From positions 131,093,823 through 131,157,822 of the forward strand of contig CM060685.1 of NCBI GenBank assembly GCA_030686995.1: 64,000 nt of DNA, read 5' to 3'. The notes under the pieces were generated by a model. The model saw only the letters and a program-made list of their open reading frames with translations. It was not told where the DNA came from and searched no databases. Made by a program: the position numbers and the translations under genes. Origin of the DNA: Artemisia argyi (taxonomy: Eukaryota > Streptophyta > Magnoliopsida > Asterales > Asteraceae). This document shows, piece by piece, positions 33,998 to 45,307 of the stretch; the stretch's first letter is position 1; each line of letters starts with the position of its first letter.

Positions 33998-34777
33998 GCT
34001 AGAATTGTTCGAAGGCAAAGATATTGCTTTGACCGTTTTGTTCAAATCACGGGGATCATTCCAACTTTTGTTGTCATAGAGAGCAAGATCTTCTATGAGT
34101 TCCCATGATTCTTCCGCACTTAGATCATGTATCTTGCCACCGGCCGATTGGTCAATGGTTCGTCTTGTGGAGAGGTCGATATGGTCATAGAAGATTTGGA
34201 CTTGGAGCCAAAGATCTATGCCATGATGAGGGACTTTTTAGAGTAAGTCCTTGAAACGAGTCCATGCTTCATATAAAGTTTCACCTTGACGTTGTTGGAA
34301 CATCAAGATATCATTTCTAAGCTTGGTAGTTCTCCCCGGTGGGAAAAATTGAGCAAGGAAACGAGTGGTGAGATCATCCCATGAGGTGATGGATCCCGCG
34401 GGTAAACGTTCAGGCCATTGACTAGCTTGATCACGTAGAGAGAATTGGAATAGGCGTAATCGGGTCGACTCTCTAGTTAAAACATCAAGGTCTATGGAAT
34501 CTATGATTTTAAGGAAATCCTTGAGATGTTGGTTAGGATCTTCGGAACGAAGTCCATGGAATGCACATCCGCTTTGCACCAACCGGATGGTGTCGGATCG
34601 CAAGGGGGACACATTGGCTCCTTGAGTGAGCTCAGAAGTGTTTCGATAGCCTTGGTGGCTAGGACGGGAATACTCTCTTAAGGTTCGAGGCCTAAGAGGT
34701 TGGTTTGCTAGTGGTGGGTTTTGTGGGTGGTTTTGTTGTGGTGGGTTGATGTGTTCAAAGATGTTACCACTTTCCAT
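33998..34777 (-). pseudogene. Element B gag, 5' part
   Basis: Starts at ATG 34777 (minus) with a Pro/Asn-rich N-terminus, then the Ty3-type gag core: SDTIRLVQSGCAFHGLRSED, LFQFSLRDQASQWPERLPAG, SITSWDDL, FLAQFFPPGRTTK, QGETLYEAWTRFKDLL. It is very close to the gag of element D (48029 on). An in-frame TAA at 34238-34240 stands where D has an Arg codon; beyond it the frame continues to the F insertion site at 33997. Confidence 0.82.
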
Positions 34778-34930
34778 GATTTCGGATGGTAAAGGTTACG
34801 AACAAAGACACGAAGAAATGAGATAGACTAAAGAAAACCTAAAAAATAAAAATAAAATCTTACTAGCAAGGAATCTAGCAAGTAGACCTAATAAAAAGAA
34901 ATCCTAACCTAGACAATAACTATTCCTCGG

Positions 34931-34948
34931 GCTGCGGCACCAAAAACT
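34931..34948 (-). other. Element B primer-binding site
   Basis: On the minus strand AGTTTTTGGTGCCGCAGC directly follows the 5' LTR. It is the same site as in D and E, with one C-to-T change in the GGCGCC core. Confidence 0.7.
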
Positions 34949-36379
34949 TGATACGTGGGAATCGCATCAGGCTTTACCTCTCGAGGGATCTCGAGAAGCT
35001 TACAACCCCCGCCAGGCAGTGTACCTGATCGTTGTAGTATAGTATAGTGACAAGTACCGGGGGATTGATCGTTCAACTCAGGAATAGTTTCGCTAGGATT
35101 AGAAAGTCTCTTAAACTAAGTCAGAGGTAAAGGATGATTCTTTTTGTATTTTAATATTTTATAAAAGCAAATAAAATCTCGGGTTTTGGAAGAGTGGGCG
35201 GAATTAGTTGCTAGCCAACTAACCCAATTAACTACAAATGCAATCAAAATAAAATAACAGAAATGAAAATGAAACTATTATACTAGTGGTGTAAACAATG
35301 ATGTGGAAAGTTGTGTTTACTTAGGTTTCATTACTCCCTAGATATCTTTTACAGGTTGATAGCTTGTTACAATTGCATGGATGATGGGTCATATTCCTTA
35401 ATACTAGTCGTAGGGCCATGTACAATATTCCCTAACTCTATAGGATCCTACTTCACTCCTATGTCGAGCCGTTATAAGCTCCTAACATGGGATCATTAGA
35501 ATTCTCCTACGCATTAAATACAACCAAATATCGTAGTACACCTCCGATCATGCTTCTTAATGCGTTCAAGCAAGTTACCAATGGAAGTCTGCCAGTTTTC
35601 TTAAGCCTAACATCGAATACAATCATCCGTAACAACTATAAACAAACAATCAACCCATAATTAACATCTAGGTTTCACTACATCTAAGCAAACACAAAAG
35701 AAATCTAGCCGAGCATGTTAAATTGAAGACAAGCGTAAGATATATTCAAACAACACATAAACATATTGATTGAATTGAAGGAGTACTTATCTCAAATAGA
35801 ACATGAAAGATTCAAAGGGTTGAAACCCTTGAAAAAGCCGTGAAAATCGGCCTAGGGTTTTTCCCTCAAAGTTGCACACTAATGAATGAAATTTGGAAAA
35901 CTATATATAGATTACAAGGGGTGACGGTGTCATGTATTGAGTTGTGACGCCGTCAACTCGCCGCCATAATGGAAATCGTATTGCCTAGATCTACTTGTGA
36001 CGCCGTCATGTGTAAAATTGTTCTGGGCCGTTACTAACACTTGGACCATGAAGGCCTTGGGTGACGCCGTCATCTCCTATGCACAAAACTTTCTAGATCG
36101 TCACGTGTATTGTCCACATCCACCTCTTGTGTTACTCTTTGACGCCGTCATGTAGAAACTCTTGACGCCGTCAGGTATTGTTCCCAATAAGGAAAATTAA
36201 GACTTTGCCGTTTTCTTCACTTTTATGCTCCAAAAACGTCCAAAATGCTTCCTTTTCCAGATTTAACTCCAAAAGTACCTAAAATGACAAAAGGAACAAT
36301 TTAGGGCAATATTTGATCAAATAAATTCGAATTCGGGCTTAAATGACCACTTAAAAGTGGTTCACTTTTCGCCTCATCA
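34949..36379 (-). repeat. Element B 5' LTR
   Basis: 1431 bp, partner of 12141-13572. TATATATA box (minus) at about 35905-35912. TGACGCCGTCA palindromes cluster at about 35940-36170. Confidence 0.9.
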
Positions 36380-36549
36380 TATTTAAATAAGGTATATATA
36401 CATTTCTGTACTTGTTGTGGAGACGTCATTCATGAAGGATTGAATGCTTTTTCGCCACAAACGCATAATGGAGGATCATACCGAGCAAATCTCAGGGGAG
36501 TTTTCCCGTTCTAATTATTTTTATTTCCTTGTTTTTAATCTTTATTAGA

Positions 36550-36585
36550 AACAACGAGGACGTTGTTCAACTTAAGTGGGGGGAT
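36550..36585 (+). other. Element A internal hairpin plus polypurine tract
   Basis: Seven-base perfect stem with an AGGA loop, then CAACTTAAGTGGGGGGATGG. It lies about 1.8 kb before the 3' LTR, matching in layout the internal sites of B (15097-15135), D (58888-58927) and E (54232-54271). Confidence 0.6.
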
Positions 36586-37734
36586 GGAGAATTAGAACGC
36601 TTACTTGTCCTAAAATTTTAAAAAAAAATTATGCTTAATCTGTACTTAATATATCAAAATGAAAATTTTTTAGCATATATTTGTTTAATCTAAGTTACAT
36701 AACCGCACACATAACTTTATTTGCTAAATTTTTTTTTATGCGTGTGACTAATAAACTTTAGAACTTGGCTCACATACTATTTGAATCCACCATAATAAGC
36801 GTATTTGTAATAGAAATGACTTTTCTAACTCGGTAAATTTCTAGGATTACACATAATAGCCTAAATATGTTATGTTTATTAGCTAACTACACTGTTAGTT
36901 AACCCCCGTGTAAAGTACCCTTTGTTACTCTCATTTTTAGAGTAAGATACCCCTGGAAAAACTCTCAAAATCATTCCTTTCATATCATACACCTTTGTTA
37001 ATTGTTTTGTTACACCTTAAACCTTAGCCTACCCTATAGATTAATATCCGTGGTTAGTTGCTTTAAGGCAAAGTGTGTTTCCTTGCATTACCTGTGTTCG
37101 TGTGTGTAAATTCATTATATTTGGTTAGGTCGGGAAATTGCACAACGCAATGGAGTAAAAGCACATATTGTATAATTTTTTGTGTCGTGTTATTTTTCGT
37201 GTGTTTACTACTTTCACTATTACCGTTATATCTGAAGTTATGAAAAGTATGGAAATAAGTGATGTGGTGAAATTTTACACATCGTAGTATATGTTGATGT
37301 TAAAAAAAATTGAAAAAATGTGAAAAGAAAAAGAAAGAAGGAAGTTGGAAGTTTGGTAAACCAACTATTGTAAAGTTTTGTACTAAGTGTTTGATATCGC
37401 CACTATTTGTTGTTGTATTATATTTATGGATTGATTGGGAGTTGGACATTATGGGAACGCCAACTAAGGTTTATTCTTGATTAAGAGTTTATTGAGTATA
37501 ACTTGTGTCTACCTAAAGCGTGAGTTATTCGATGATATGAGTCTTATTCATGGGATGGTTGGGAAAGTGATTAACCACACTAGGATTTAATCTATCTATT
37601 TGTTTATTTTTATTTTAAACACATTCTTATATTCTAAATGTTATCCCTACCCTACCGTATTGTTGTATTCGTTGTTAGCTTTCTAGCATCCCGATATAAT
37701 GATGGCCAAGTAAGAATATTAAATGTGTAAATAA

Positions 37735-38025
37735 GGTAGTTACCATCCGAGTATTAGATTAATTGACTAACGCGCCAGTGATCTAGTGTATGAATTGGTG
37801 ACCATCTGAGTTTAAGATTGATTAAATGATACGCAAGTGATCTGGTGTGCAACTTGGTGACCATCCGTTGTGACAGTAACGCGCCAGTGATCCAAGGAAC
37901 ACATTAGTGACCATCCATCATTTGAAAGGTCAAGAACTTGCGCCAGCGATCCATGAAGTATACTAGTGACCATCCGTTAGTTGAAGCGTCGAGGACTTGT
38001 GCTAGCGATCTACTAAGTTTATGCA
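37735..38025 (+). repeat. Minisatellite in element A, about 57-bp unit, five copies
   Basis: GTGACCATCCGT-like phrases recur near 37740, 37797, 37857, 37909 and 37966, alternating with CGCCAGTGATCTA-like phrases near 37774, 37830, 37881, 37940 and 38000. Units have diverged and vary from about 52 to 59 bp. Confidence 0.75.
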
Positions 38026-38325
38026 GTAGATGTTTGAACGAAGCTAGGTTTAACCCTTAAACCTCACAAACTCTTTTTACCGCTTTAGACATTTTATTCC
38101 TTAGCTTTAGTGGAGGAGATGTGTATGATTGCCAAGCCCATGATAGAATATTCGTCACAACTAAACATTGAGACGATTAGGTCGATCTTAAATTGAAATT
38201 TTTAAATTTGTTTCTAACTCGTTAAGTGTTTGGTTGTGTGATTATGATAAAACGAATACGTGCTTAATGATAAAAATAAATTCCAATACCTTTTAGGATA
38301 CATTTTCATAATTTATAATCTAGAG

Positions 38326-38364
38326 TTTACTTGGGGACAAGTAAAGTTCAAGTAGGGGGATATT
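38326..38364 (+). other. Element A terminal hairpin plus polypurine tract
   Basis: Perfect 8-bp stem TTTACTTG / CAAGTAAA with a GGGA loop, then TTCAAGTAGGGGGATATT against the TG of the LTR. It should prime plus-strand DNA synthesis. Confidence 0.78.
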
Positions 38365-39891
38365 TGATGAACTCAAATAACTACATTTTATTGTCATCAT
38401 TTATCTCATTTATTTGACTTGTTTTATTATATTATTCATGAGAATCGATACTTAATCATTTACTTTAATAATTCTCAGGTAAAAACAAGCAATTGGTGAA
38501 ACTTAACGATTTTGGACGAAATATGGAGCAAAACTAGCAAGATGTCAAAAGTGTACTGGAACCCAGAAGATGCGCCGTATCTCTCTCAACAGATACGCTG
38601 CAATATCATACTTAGATGAATTCGAAGACCATAGCCTGACTTTAAAGAATGCGCCGCATGTAATTATAGCATGCGCCGCATATAAAACTTTGGTCAACGA
38701 AGAAGGTCAAGCTTGTTCTACTGCAGATACGCCGCATCATATTTCTGACATACGGTGTATCACTATCAAGACTTCACCAGATGTAATCCAAGATGCTAAA
38801 GGACACGCACTGCATACAAGAACCAAGTTACGCCACATCTGAAGACGGTGTACGAATATTCCAGAATATATTAATCTTGGACCCCACGCGAAGTTAAGTT
38901 AATGCGCCGCATCTCGCTATTCTATGTGCCGCATCTTACCCTCAGACAGAAAGTATAAATACCCCAAGGATAGATGAATTTTAGAGAGGAGATACCAAGT
39001 GCAAAACCCTAAGAGATGAATTCAGTTAAAGAAGCTTCTATAGATGAATTTTAGAGAGGAGATACCAAGTGCAAAACCCTAAGAGATGAATTCAGTTAAA
39101 GAAGCTTCACAAGACACACTCCAAACAAAGATATTAGAGCTGTAAGAAGGTCCTGCATGTATTTAATTCATTAAGTAGTTTTATTTTATTGTAGTAGTAA
39201 GCCTTAATTCATCAGGATTGATGGGCTTGTGATATGTGACTACGGAACATCGTACACTCCCCTTAATATTGTTTTCCCATTAATTAAAGTTTATATGTTG
39301 ATGTCTTTGGTGACTTATATTAGTGCTTTGATATCCTCTATGTCTAGCTGAGCCAGTGGACTGCCATATATGCCCCTCGCCTATTTATTCTAACGTCTTT
39401 AGATAAGTAGGATAGGCATAAGTGATCATTAAGGGTTTACTCGCCGATATACTCGATCCAACGAGAAAGACCAGATTATAATACACTTCATATAAAACTA
39501 GCAATAAAATAAGTGACAAGCTACTTAATTATCAGGACAGGTCTTCTTATAGTCTCTATTATCTATCTGTGTACGTGTTGCTATTTGCTGAATCGTTCTC
39601 ATTAGTTTAATTTACTATTTAATACAACCAAATCTGTGCTAGTCTCTCAGACTAAACCCCCTTGCGTTAGATTAGATTGTAAAACTAACTTAAAATATTA
39701 AAATACTGATAGACAAATTAAGGTTTTCGTTCCACTCTTAGTGATCGACACTCTGCTTACCACTATATACATATTGATCGGATACACTGTCCATTAGAGT
39801 GTGTGTTATAGGATAAGTCGGCTAAATATAAATTTAAAACTTTGAAATAGGCAATTACCCCTATACTGCATATGACACAACACACACATCA
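38365..39891 (+). repeat. Element A 3' LTR with a 70-bp tandem duplication
   Basis: 1527 bp, partner of 6603-8054. TATAAATA is at 38954-38961. A 70-bp segment (38971-39040) is repeated at once (39041-39110), nearly without change. The 5' LTR has one copy, so the duplication arose after insertion or during the last replication cycle. It covers the expected transcription start and the beginning of R/U5. Confidence 0.92.
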
Positions 39892-39896
39892 ATATA

Positions 39897-41764
39897 TTTA
39901 TATGAGATAAATATATTTGAGTATAGAAGGTAAAACCAAAAACCCTATATCAGCCGACCCCCTAAGGCGGAATGTTTGACACCTTGTCAAACTTGTATAC
40001 GTAAGGATAATAACCTAAGGACTTCTAGTGCAAATGGATTGTCTTTGTTTTACTCTAAATACAAAGACAATCTAAACTAGAAATACCTTTTATTCTCTAA
40101 ACCCTAAAATATCCCTCCCCCCTCTCCCTCCATATTGGATTAGTCAACTAAGCAAAACAAAAGGGACAAATCCTTTTGGTCAACTGATCGGCTTTATCGA
40201 TTCGATTTCTAAGTCAACTTCTAGTGGAATTGTTACCCATTACGTACTCTCCAACTTGCATAGGTTCGTTGTTCTAGTTTTGCCTATGCAGCGTCTCAAG
40301 TGGTGATTCTCATTAAGAAACCATAAATAGTCAATTGTTACATCAAGATCAAGATAACGACGATTTCTTGCAACCAAATAAGGTCTAGAAGCTTATGTGA
40401 CTGCAGGATCATGTGGTCAAACCTAAAACATCTTGTATACGTGTTAAAATAGGTTATATCATTGATTAGGAGATCTATACATCATGGGAATGGTCTGCAT
40501 GACCTTAAGTGTTTATTTTTTTTCGTGCTTGTTTTAGAGGCCATGCAAGTGACAACCAATACCCTATAAACACCTTTTGGAATATTTTGTAAAAAATTAC
40601 CATACAAATAATAATAATAATAATAATAATATATAAAATTTAGGACGATTTTATGAAGGTAAAGGATGCAAAGGTATCTAATGTTAAGTGATAACATATA
40701 TGATTTTATACATTTTACACATATCTATACTACATATAATAGAGTGATAACTCTCTCTCCTAAAAAAATTATGATGTCATTAATGTGTTTTTATCAATAC
40801 AATTATTATAAATTTAAAAGCAAAAATACATATATAAATCAATAGAATTTGAAAAAGCATGCTAGATTAAAACGTTTGAAAACTATTATTAAAACGTAAG
40901 AGTGTCTCACGAACCAGAGTAACCTTTTAGAAAATTTTAACACTACTTAAAAAATGGGGTTTATAAAATTTGGGATGATTATTTAAATGCAAAGGACACA
41001 AATTATAATTCTATGATTATTTAAAGTTTGGGGTTTATAAAATTTTAGCAAATGTGCAAACTGCTAAGTTATAATTCTATGATTTTAGATTTATTACACA
41101 TATTTATGTAATAGAAATTATACTCTTCGTAGTTACCCCACATAATTTCTTTATCATTTACTAGCATTGTGCTCGTGAAAAGCACTGGGGGAACGTAATT
41201 CTTTTATAGATGATATTTTTGCTTCTTTCTTGTGAACGACTTATTTTGTGAATGGATAATAGTTTTTAGTGTCGTAGGCATGTAGTTCCCAAATATAATT
41301 AATAATACATTCCATATTAAGAAGCAATGTTTATTAGTCGAGTTCTTAACGTAATACACACTCGGGGTAGTGAAATTAAGCACACAAGTGACGTAACAAT
41401 TTGACAAACGAATAAATCACTAAAACCGTTAGATTGTACTCTCTCTCACACACACTATGTGTCTCTACCCAAATTATTATGTCACATCCCCAAAATGTTG
41501 CATTAAAAAGATAACTAAGGCGTGTCGTTCATAGCACAAAGTCAAGAGTATAACAAAACGACCTTTATATGAGTCCTTTAAAAGCCATATCATTAGATTG
41601 AATAAAACATGACATAGTTTAAACATAACAGATACTCAAGTTCCACAGAAAATATAAAAAAGTGTTTCAAACAAGATATTTTGGCTACTTGTAAAAGTAT
41701 TTTTAACTAAAAACATCTTATCCAAGGGTAAAGATACAGTAAGAAGAAAACTTATAATATATAA
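39897..41764. other. AT-rich intergenic DNA with repeat fragments
   Basis: No gene. About 40605-40860 is the second copy of the dispersed repeat also seen at 6195-6370. A run of about eight ATA/AAT trinucleotides is at 40609-40632. A TCTATACTAC start after an A (40724), and, read on the minus strand, a GTGCT...AGCAC hairpin followed by CTAG (41161-41184), look like Helitron ends of opposite orientation, but they do not pair with each other. Confidence 0.45.
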
Positions 41765-42085
41765 GAAGGATGAGAAATAACTATAACCACATATTTGAGA
41801 TACGTTGACTTAAATTAGATGCATCTCTATTCATTTAGACGCATCCCAATTAGTTTTGAAAGGATTTTGAAGTGAAAATGATGCAAAGTAGTACTTACAA
41901 CAAATTTGACCCACAAAGGATGAAAAACTACATAGTATTGGCGTAACTTGCTAAAATCATCTAATATATGTACATGCATTTAAATTTTAGCAAGAAAATA
42001 TATTATGGTGCATCTAAAATATTAGGGATGCATTTAACAATTGGATGCATCTCTAATGTGTAATTATAGTTATTTTTCATTCTTC
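41765..42085. mobile_element. MITE with about 37-bp terminal inverted repeats
   Basis: 41765-41801 and the reverse complement of 42049-42085 match at about 31 of 37 positions (shared core AAATAACTATAA). Inside, ATGCATCT phrases recur near both ends. 321 bp, no coding. The superfamily and a target duplication could not be fixed. Confidence 0.6.
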
Positions 42086-42397
42086 TCATTTTAAGATTTT
42101 TTTTCTCATTCGATCCTAAGTCCCTTGCGAAAAACTTTATATAGGTTATATTAAGGCTGGACACAGTAGGGGGGATTGACCCCCATTTTATCCGCCACGT
42201 CATATTTCTCTCTCCGGCGACCTACAGGCTATTGGTTGCCACACTATGGGCGACCTTCATTTTTTTTAATAATTTTTTTTAAACATTTTAGCAAAAAAAA
42301 AAATAAATAAAAAAAAACTTAAATTTCATTAATAATTAAAACCTACATAATAATTCAAATAAAATTAAAACATTACAATACTTATTAAAAACTTAAA

Positions 42398-43219
42398 CTA
42401 ATAATCTAATTCGTAGCGTGCTTTGATTGAATCCTTGATTTCCCGCAGCTTTTGTCGTTGTAGTTCGAGCTAAGATGGGTCGATTGGTGTGAGATAGAAT
42501 AAGATGTCTTTTTCCCGTTTCTTTTGCCACTCAAACTCAAGTTTTTGATGTTCTAGTTCAAATTTCTTTTCCTCCATTTCCGCTGCTTTCTGATTTCTTC
42601 TTTCTTGCATCTCCAAATCATGTTTCTTTTGCTCCAACTCTTGTTTCTTGAACTCGAAATATTTGTCTGTCGTCGACATTTTCTTTCCCCATGCTAGCGA
42701 CTTCACGGTCCTCCATTTGTTGGCTACCCTTCAATATACGAAGACTTGGATTGATCGGAGGCGTATGTTTCTTCTTATTTTTTTACTTGGTCACGACCCA
42801 TTGGTCGCGCATCTCGAGTCTTTTTAGAATCAGGCACAACCGCATCTTCTTTCAACTTGAAATTCTCAAAATGAGGCATCTTAACTTCCTTCCAACCAGC
42901 ATGCCCCTCAAAACTTCCCAACAATGCTCCCATATAAAGGCATGCTCATACACCACTGTGTATTCTGCACACGCCCTTTGGTAAATATTGAGGTTATTCT
43001 CACCACTTCTGTGATCTTATGAACAATGTTGTAAATGGCACAAAATGCACCAACTCTAGGATGGATTCTAGTTTTCCACTTGCTAATGATCGAGTTGTAA
43101 GTTATGTTTGCGCCAACTTCTTTTTCAAAGTAATGAATAACATTCTCCCAAAATCCCTTATCCTTCATAGAGTTTCCTATCACGCTATTTTCGGACACAT
43201 CACACCAAGCTTTGCACAA
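42398..43219 (-). pseudogene. Decayed SANT/NAM-associated-domain gene
   Basis: The minus-strand start (CKAWCDVSENSVIGN, then FWENVIHYFEKEVG, then ISKWKTRIHPRVGAFCAIY) resembles the Myb/SANT-like N-terminal region, and the charged C-terminal half (WGKKMSTTDKYFEFKKQELE, then MEEKKFELEHQKLEFEWQKK) the NAM-associated C-terminal domain, of a family abundant in Asteraceae and often named 'glutathione S-transferase T3-like' (from memory). The middle (about 42707-42907) is full of stops and frameshifts. One stop at 42473-42475 fits CAG to TAG. The 5' end stops at a CATTAG acceptor-like site beside the C element. Such genes often accompany PIF/Harbinger transposons. Confidence 0.6.
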
Positions 43220-43250
43220 CTAATGAAATCAAATAATTCTGATATTTTAG

Positions 43251-44490
43251 TGTCAATTTCCCATCCCATTAATATGCTAATTATTTGTATTGTTTTATAT
43301 GGATATATGCTTTGATTTCTTTACATTTCATTTCCGAGTTCTAAATGAGCATAGGAGCAAAGGAGATGCGGAATTGGAAAAGTACTTACAATGATACACA
43401 CTTTAGTATGCTTACTTTGAAGAAGTTACGCCGTAGTTACACTCTCCACTTACGCCGTAGCTAACAGTTTATATACGAAGACCAAGTCAACATAAATCAA
43501 GGATTACGGTATACGGTTCCACAAGGACGATCTCCAATCACATACGAAGCATTTTCCAAAGGAAAAATCACGCCATAACATCAATAAATTTTAGCAAATT
43601 ACATTAGATTTATACTTTTAATTTCTTGTCTTTCATTACAATGCAAAACATTGAATCTTCTGTACTTTTCAAAATGATCAGCAAAGCACCTTTGGTGCTA
43701 GCCTAGTTATGATTCATTTAATGTTTTGATTATGTTTTCGTGCTTTTATTGTTGCTTCAAGTGTATGCATGCTTAGTTTATTTGTAGATACTCTAGCTTT
43801 GGTAGTTTTGAAGGGCGGTTGTACTTATTACACTAGGAGAATGGACCAAAGGATCCTAGAGTAGTAGGTTGCGAGGGTTGGTAAGAATTGACCATATGAC
43901 TACCAATTCCTTGTGTGCGAATGGACTAAAGGATCACCTTCTGATGTTGGATAAACTTAAGAAGTTAGAGATGTGTGGTCTAAGATCCGAGAGGCTGGAT
44001 CACACATTAGAATGAATATAGCATGTAGCGGTACTTAATGACTTAACCTAGTCTACCGGCGACCTCTGTTAATCACAAAGGATCCAACCTTTGATATCAG
44101 AGTAGGATTCTAGGGGAATAGGCTAGAAGAATTGACCATATGAGTCTAGTGAATCTAAACCCCACTTGAAGCGATAGGAAGCATTATTAGAGAACATAGT
44201 CATTGCATTATAGGATGAATAACTAGGCTAGTACACTTTCTCCATGCTGCATTCAACTCAATTTAATTTCCGTAATTATTTAGTTTAATCTATCAAACAA
44301 CTCAAAACCCCTTTTAAAACGTGACATAGACTTAAGTTAGAATCCACACACACATAGCTCTCGGGACGACCTCGGTTTACAAAATACTATACTACACACG
44401 ATCGGGTTCTCTGCCTGTTAGTGCATAAGGTAGACCATAGGTAGATGAGTAATTTATAAATATTAAAACCTGGTCAGAAAACCTGTATCA
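43251..44490 (+). repeat. Element C 5' LTR
   Basis: The end (GTATCA followed by the primer site) is secure; the start at TGTCAATTTCCC is the best TG near the edge of the preceding pseudogene but is not confirmed by a partner. Copies of TACGCCGTA (43428-43436 and 43454-43462) and decayed forms (near 43506 and 43569) lie before a TTATATAC box (about 43468). Confidence 0.6.
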
Positions 44491-44496
44491 AGTTTT

Positions 44497-44514
44497 TAGT
44501 GCCACTGTCGGGGA
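44497..44514 (+). other. Element C primer-binding site
   Basis: TAGTGCCACTGTCGGGGA, six bases after the LTR. It is a variant of TGGCGCCGTTGCCGGGGA, the tRNA-Asp-type site. Confidence 0.7.
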
Positions 44515-44574
44515 GCTATATTAGGGTTTTTAATTTTAAGCCAAATTTTATTATTCTTTTTCTAATCTTTTCAA

Positions 44575-45307
44575 ATGTCAAGGTACAAAACTCGGAGTTC
44601 TAGACCGTTCATGGCAACACCATGCGACAATCCGGAAAGGCAAATTTGGGTTAAAAGAAACAACACCCCAATCTCGGTCCATAATATTTTCTCATTTTAC
44701 GAATCTGAGCATTCAAATTCTAAACCAGAGTCAAATGAAGTGCCTGACATTAATGGACTTACCATGGAGCAATATTTGGATAGGACAAACGTGAACTTCA
44801 AAATAAATTTTGATACAACACCTAACCCTGAAACTGATGGATTTTTTATTCCAATCCAATTCATCCAAGAACAACATAACAAACAATTTTCAAGTGAAGA
44901 GGATGAAGATGTTCAGGAACATGTGGAGGTGGCCCTGAACTTATGTTGCTTTTTAAGTATCCCTAATGTCTCAAGATTTTCCTTTATGCTCAAGTTATTT
45001 CCAATGACCCTCGCTAGAACAACAAGGAAATTGTTCAGTAGACTTCCTTCCGATTCGAAGGCATCATGGAATCATTTCCGAAGAGCATTCATGAAACAAT
45101 TTTTTCCACCCTCTAGGATAGCTAGGCTACTTGGAGATATCCGCCGGTTTGTGCAAGAAAATGAAGAAATGTTATATCAAGCTTGGGAAAGATATAACGA
45201 GCTTATTTACCGATGTCCAACGTACGACCTTAATAAGCATCAAATAATTTACATATTTTATAGAGGACTGGATGCTGAGACTCGCCAACTTCTAGACACT
45301 CAAAGAC
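44575..45307 (+). pseudogene. Element C gag, truncated by insertion
   Basis: ATG 44575 (MSRYKTRSSRPF). The gag core is recognisable: LKLFPMTLARTTRKLFSRLP, SWNHFRRAFMKQFFPPSR, LYQAWERYNELIYRCPTY, IIYIFYRGLDAETRQLLDTQ. The frame is open from the start but breaks off at 45307, exactly where TGTAGGATCT begins. Zinc knuckle, protease and pol are missing. Confidence 0.8.

Larger units (their letters stand above)
12141..36379 (-). mobile_element. Element B: Ty3-type non-autonomous gag-pro LTR retrotransposon, interrupted by element F
   Basis: Read on the minus strand, both LTRs begin TGATGAGGCG and end CGTATCA. The target duplication TATTT is exact (12136-12140, 36380-36384). Without F it is about 7.7 kb: LTRs of 1.43 kb, a gag-pro frame (34777 down to 15984, split by F) and a 1.5-2.4 kb noncoding 3' block. 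It shares LTRs and the 3' block with elements D and E. No RT or integrase is present. Confidence 0.9.
36385..38364 (+). other. Element A 3' noncoding region
   Basis: Continues element A after the B insertion. The internal hairpin AACAACG-AGGA-CGTTGTT (36550-36567) is followed by the purine tract AAGTGGGGGGATGG. A five-unit minisatellite lies at 37735-38025. At the end, hairpin TTTACTTG-GGGA-CAAGTAAA (38326-38345) and polypurine tract AAGTAGGGGGA (38350-38360) precede the 3' LTR. No pol gene is present. Confidence 0.75.
6603..39891 (+). mobile_element. Element A: Ty3-type (Athila-like) non-autonomous gag-pro LTR retrotransposon, interrupted by element B
   Basis: Both LTRs begin TGATGAACTC and end CACATCA. 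The insertion is flanked by the exact 5-bp duplication ATATA (6598-6602 and 39892-39896). After removing element B (12141-36379 plus one copy of its target site) about 9 kb remains: two LTRs of about 1.45-1.53 kb and about 6.1 kb internal. Order: 5' LTR, primer-binding site, palindrome-rich leader, gag-pro reading frame (8852-11737 originally), long noncoding 3' part with two polypurine tracts, 3' LTR. No RT, RNase H or integrase is visible in the 8055-12140 or 36385-38364 parts, so it depended on another element for transposition. Confidence 0.9.
43251..45307 (+). mobile_element. Element C: 5' part of another Ty3-type LTR retrotransposon
   Basis: LTR (43251-44490, start inferred), primer-binding site and the first 244 codons of gag are present. 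The sequence is then cut at 45307 by the G segment. No 3' LTR lies in the window, so the remainder is either deleted or beyond the right edge. Confidence 0.7.

Noticed and set aside
42155..42260. Possible transposon end (GGCTGGACACAGTAGGGGGG...) beside the SANT/NAM pseudogene
   Set aside because: No inverted partner is found on the other side, which is occupied by element C.
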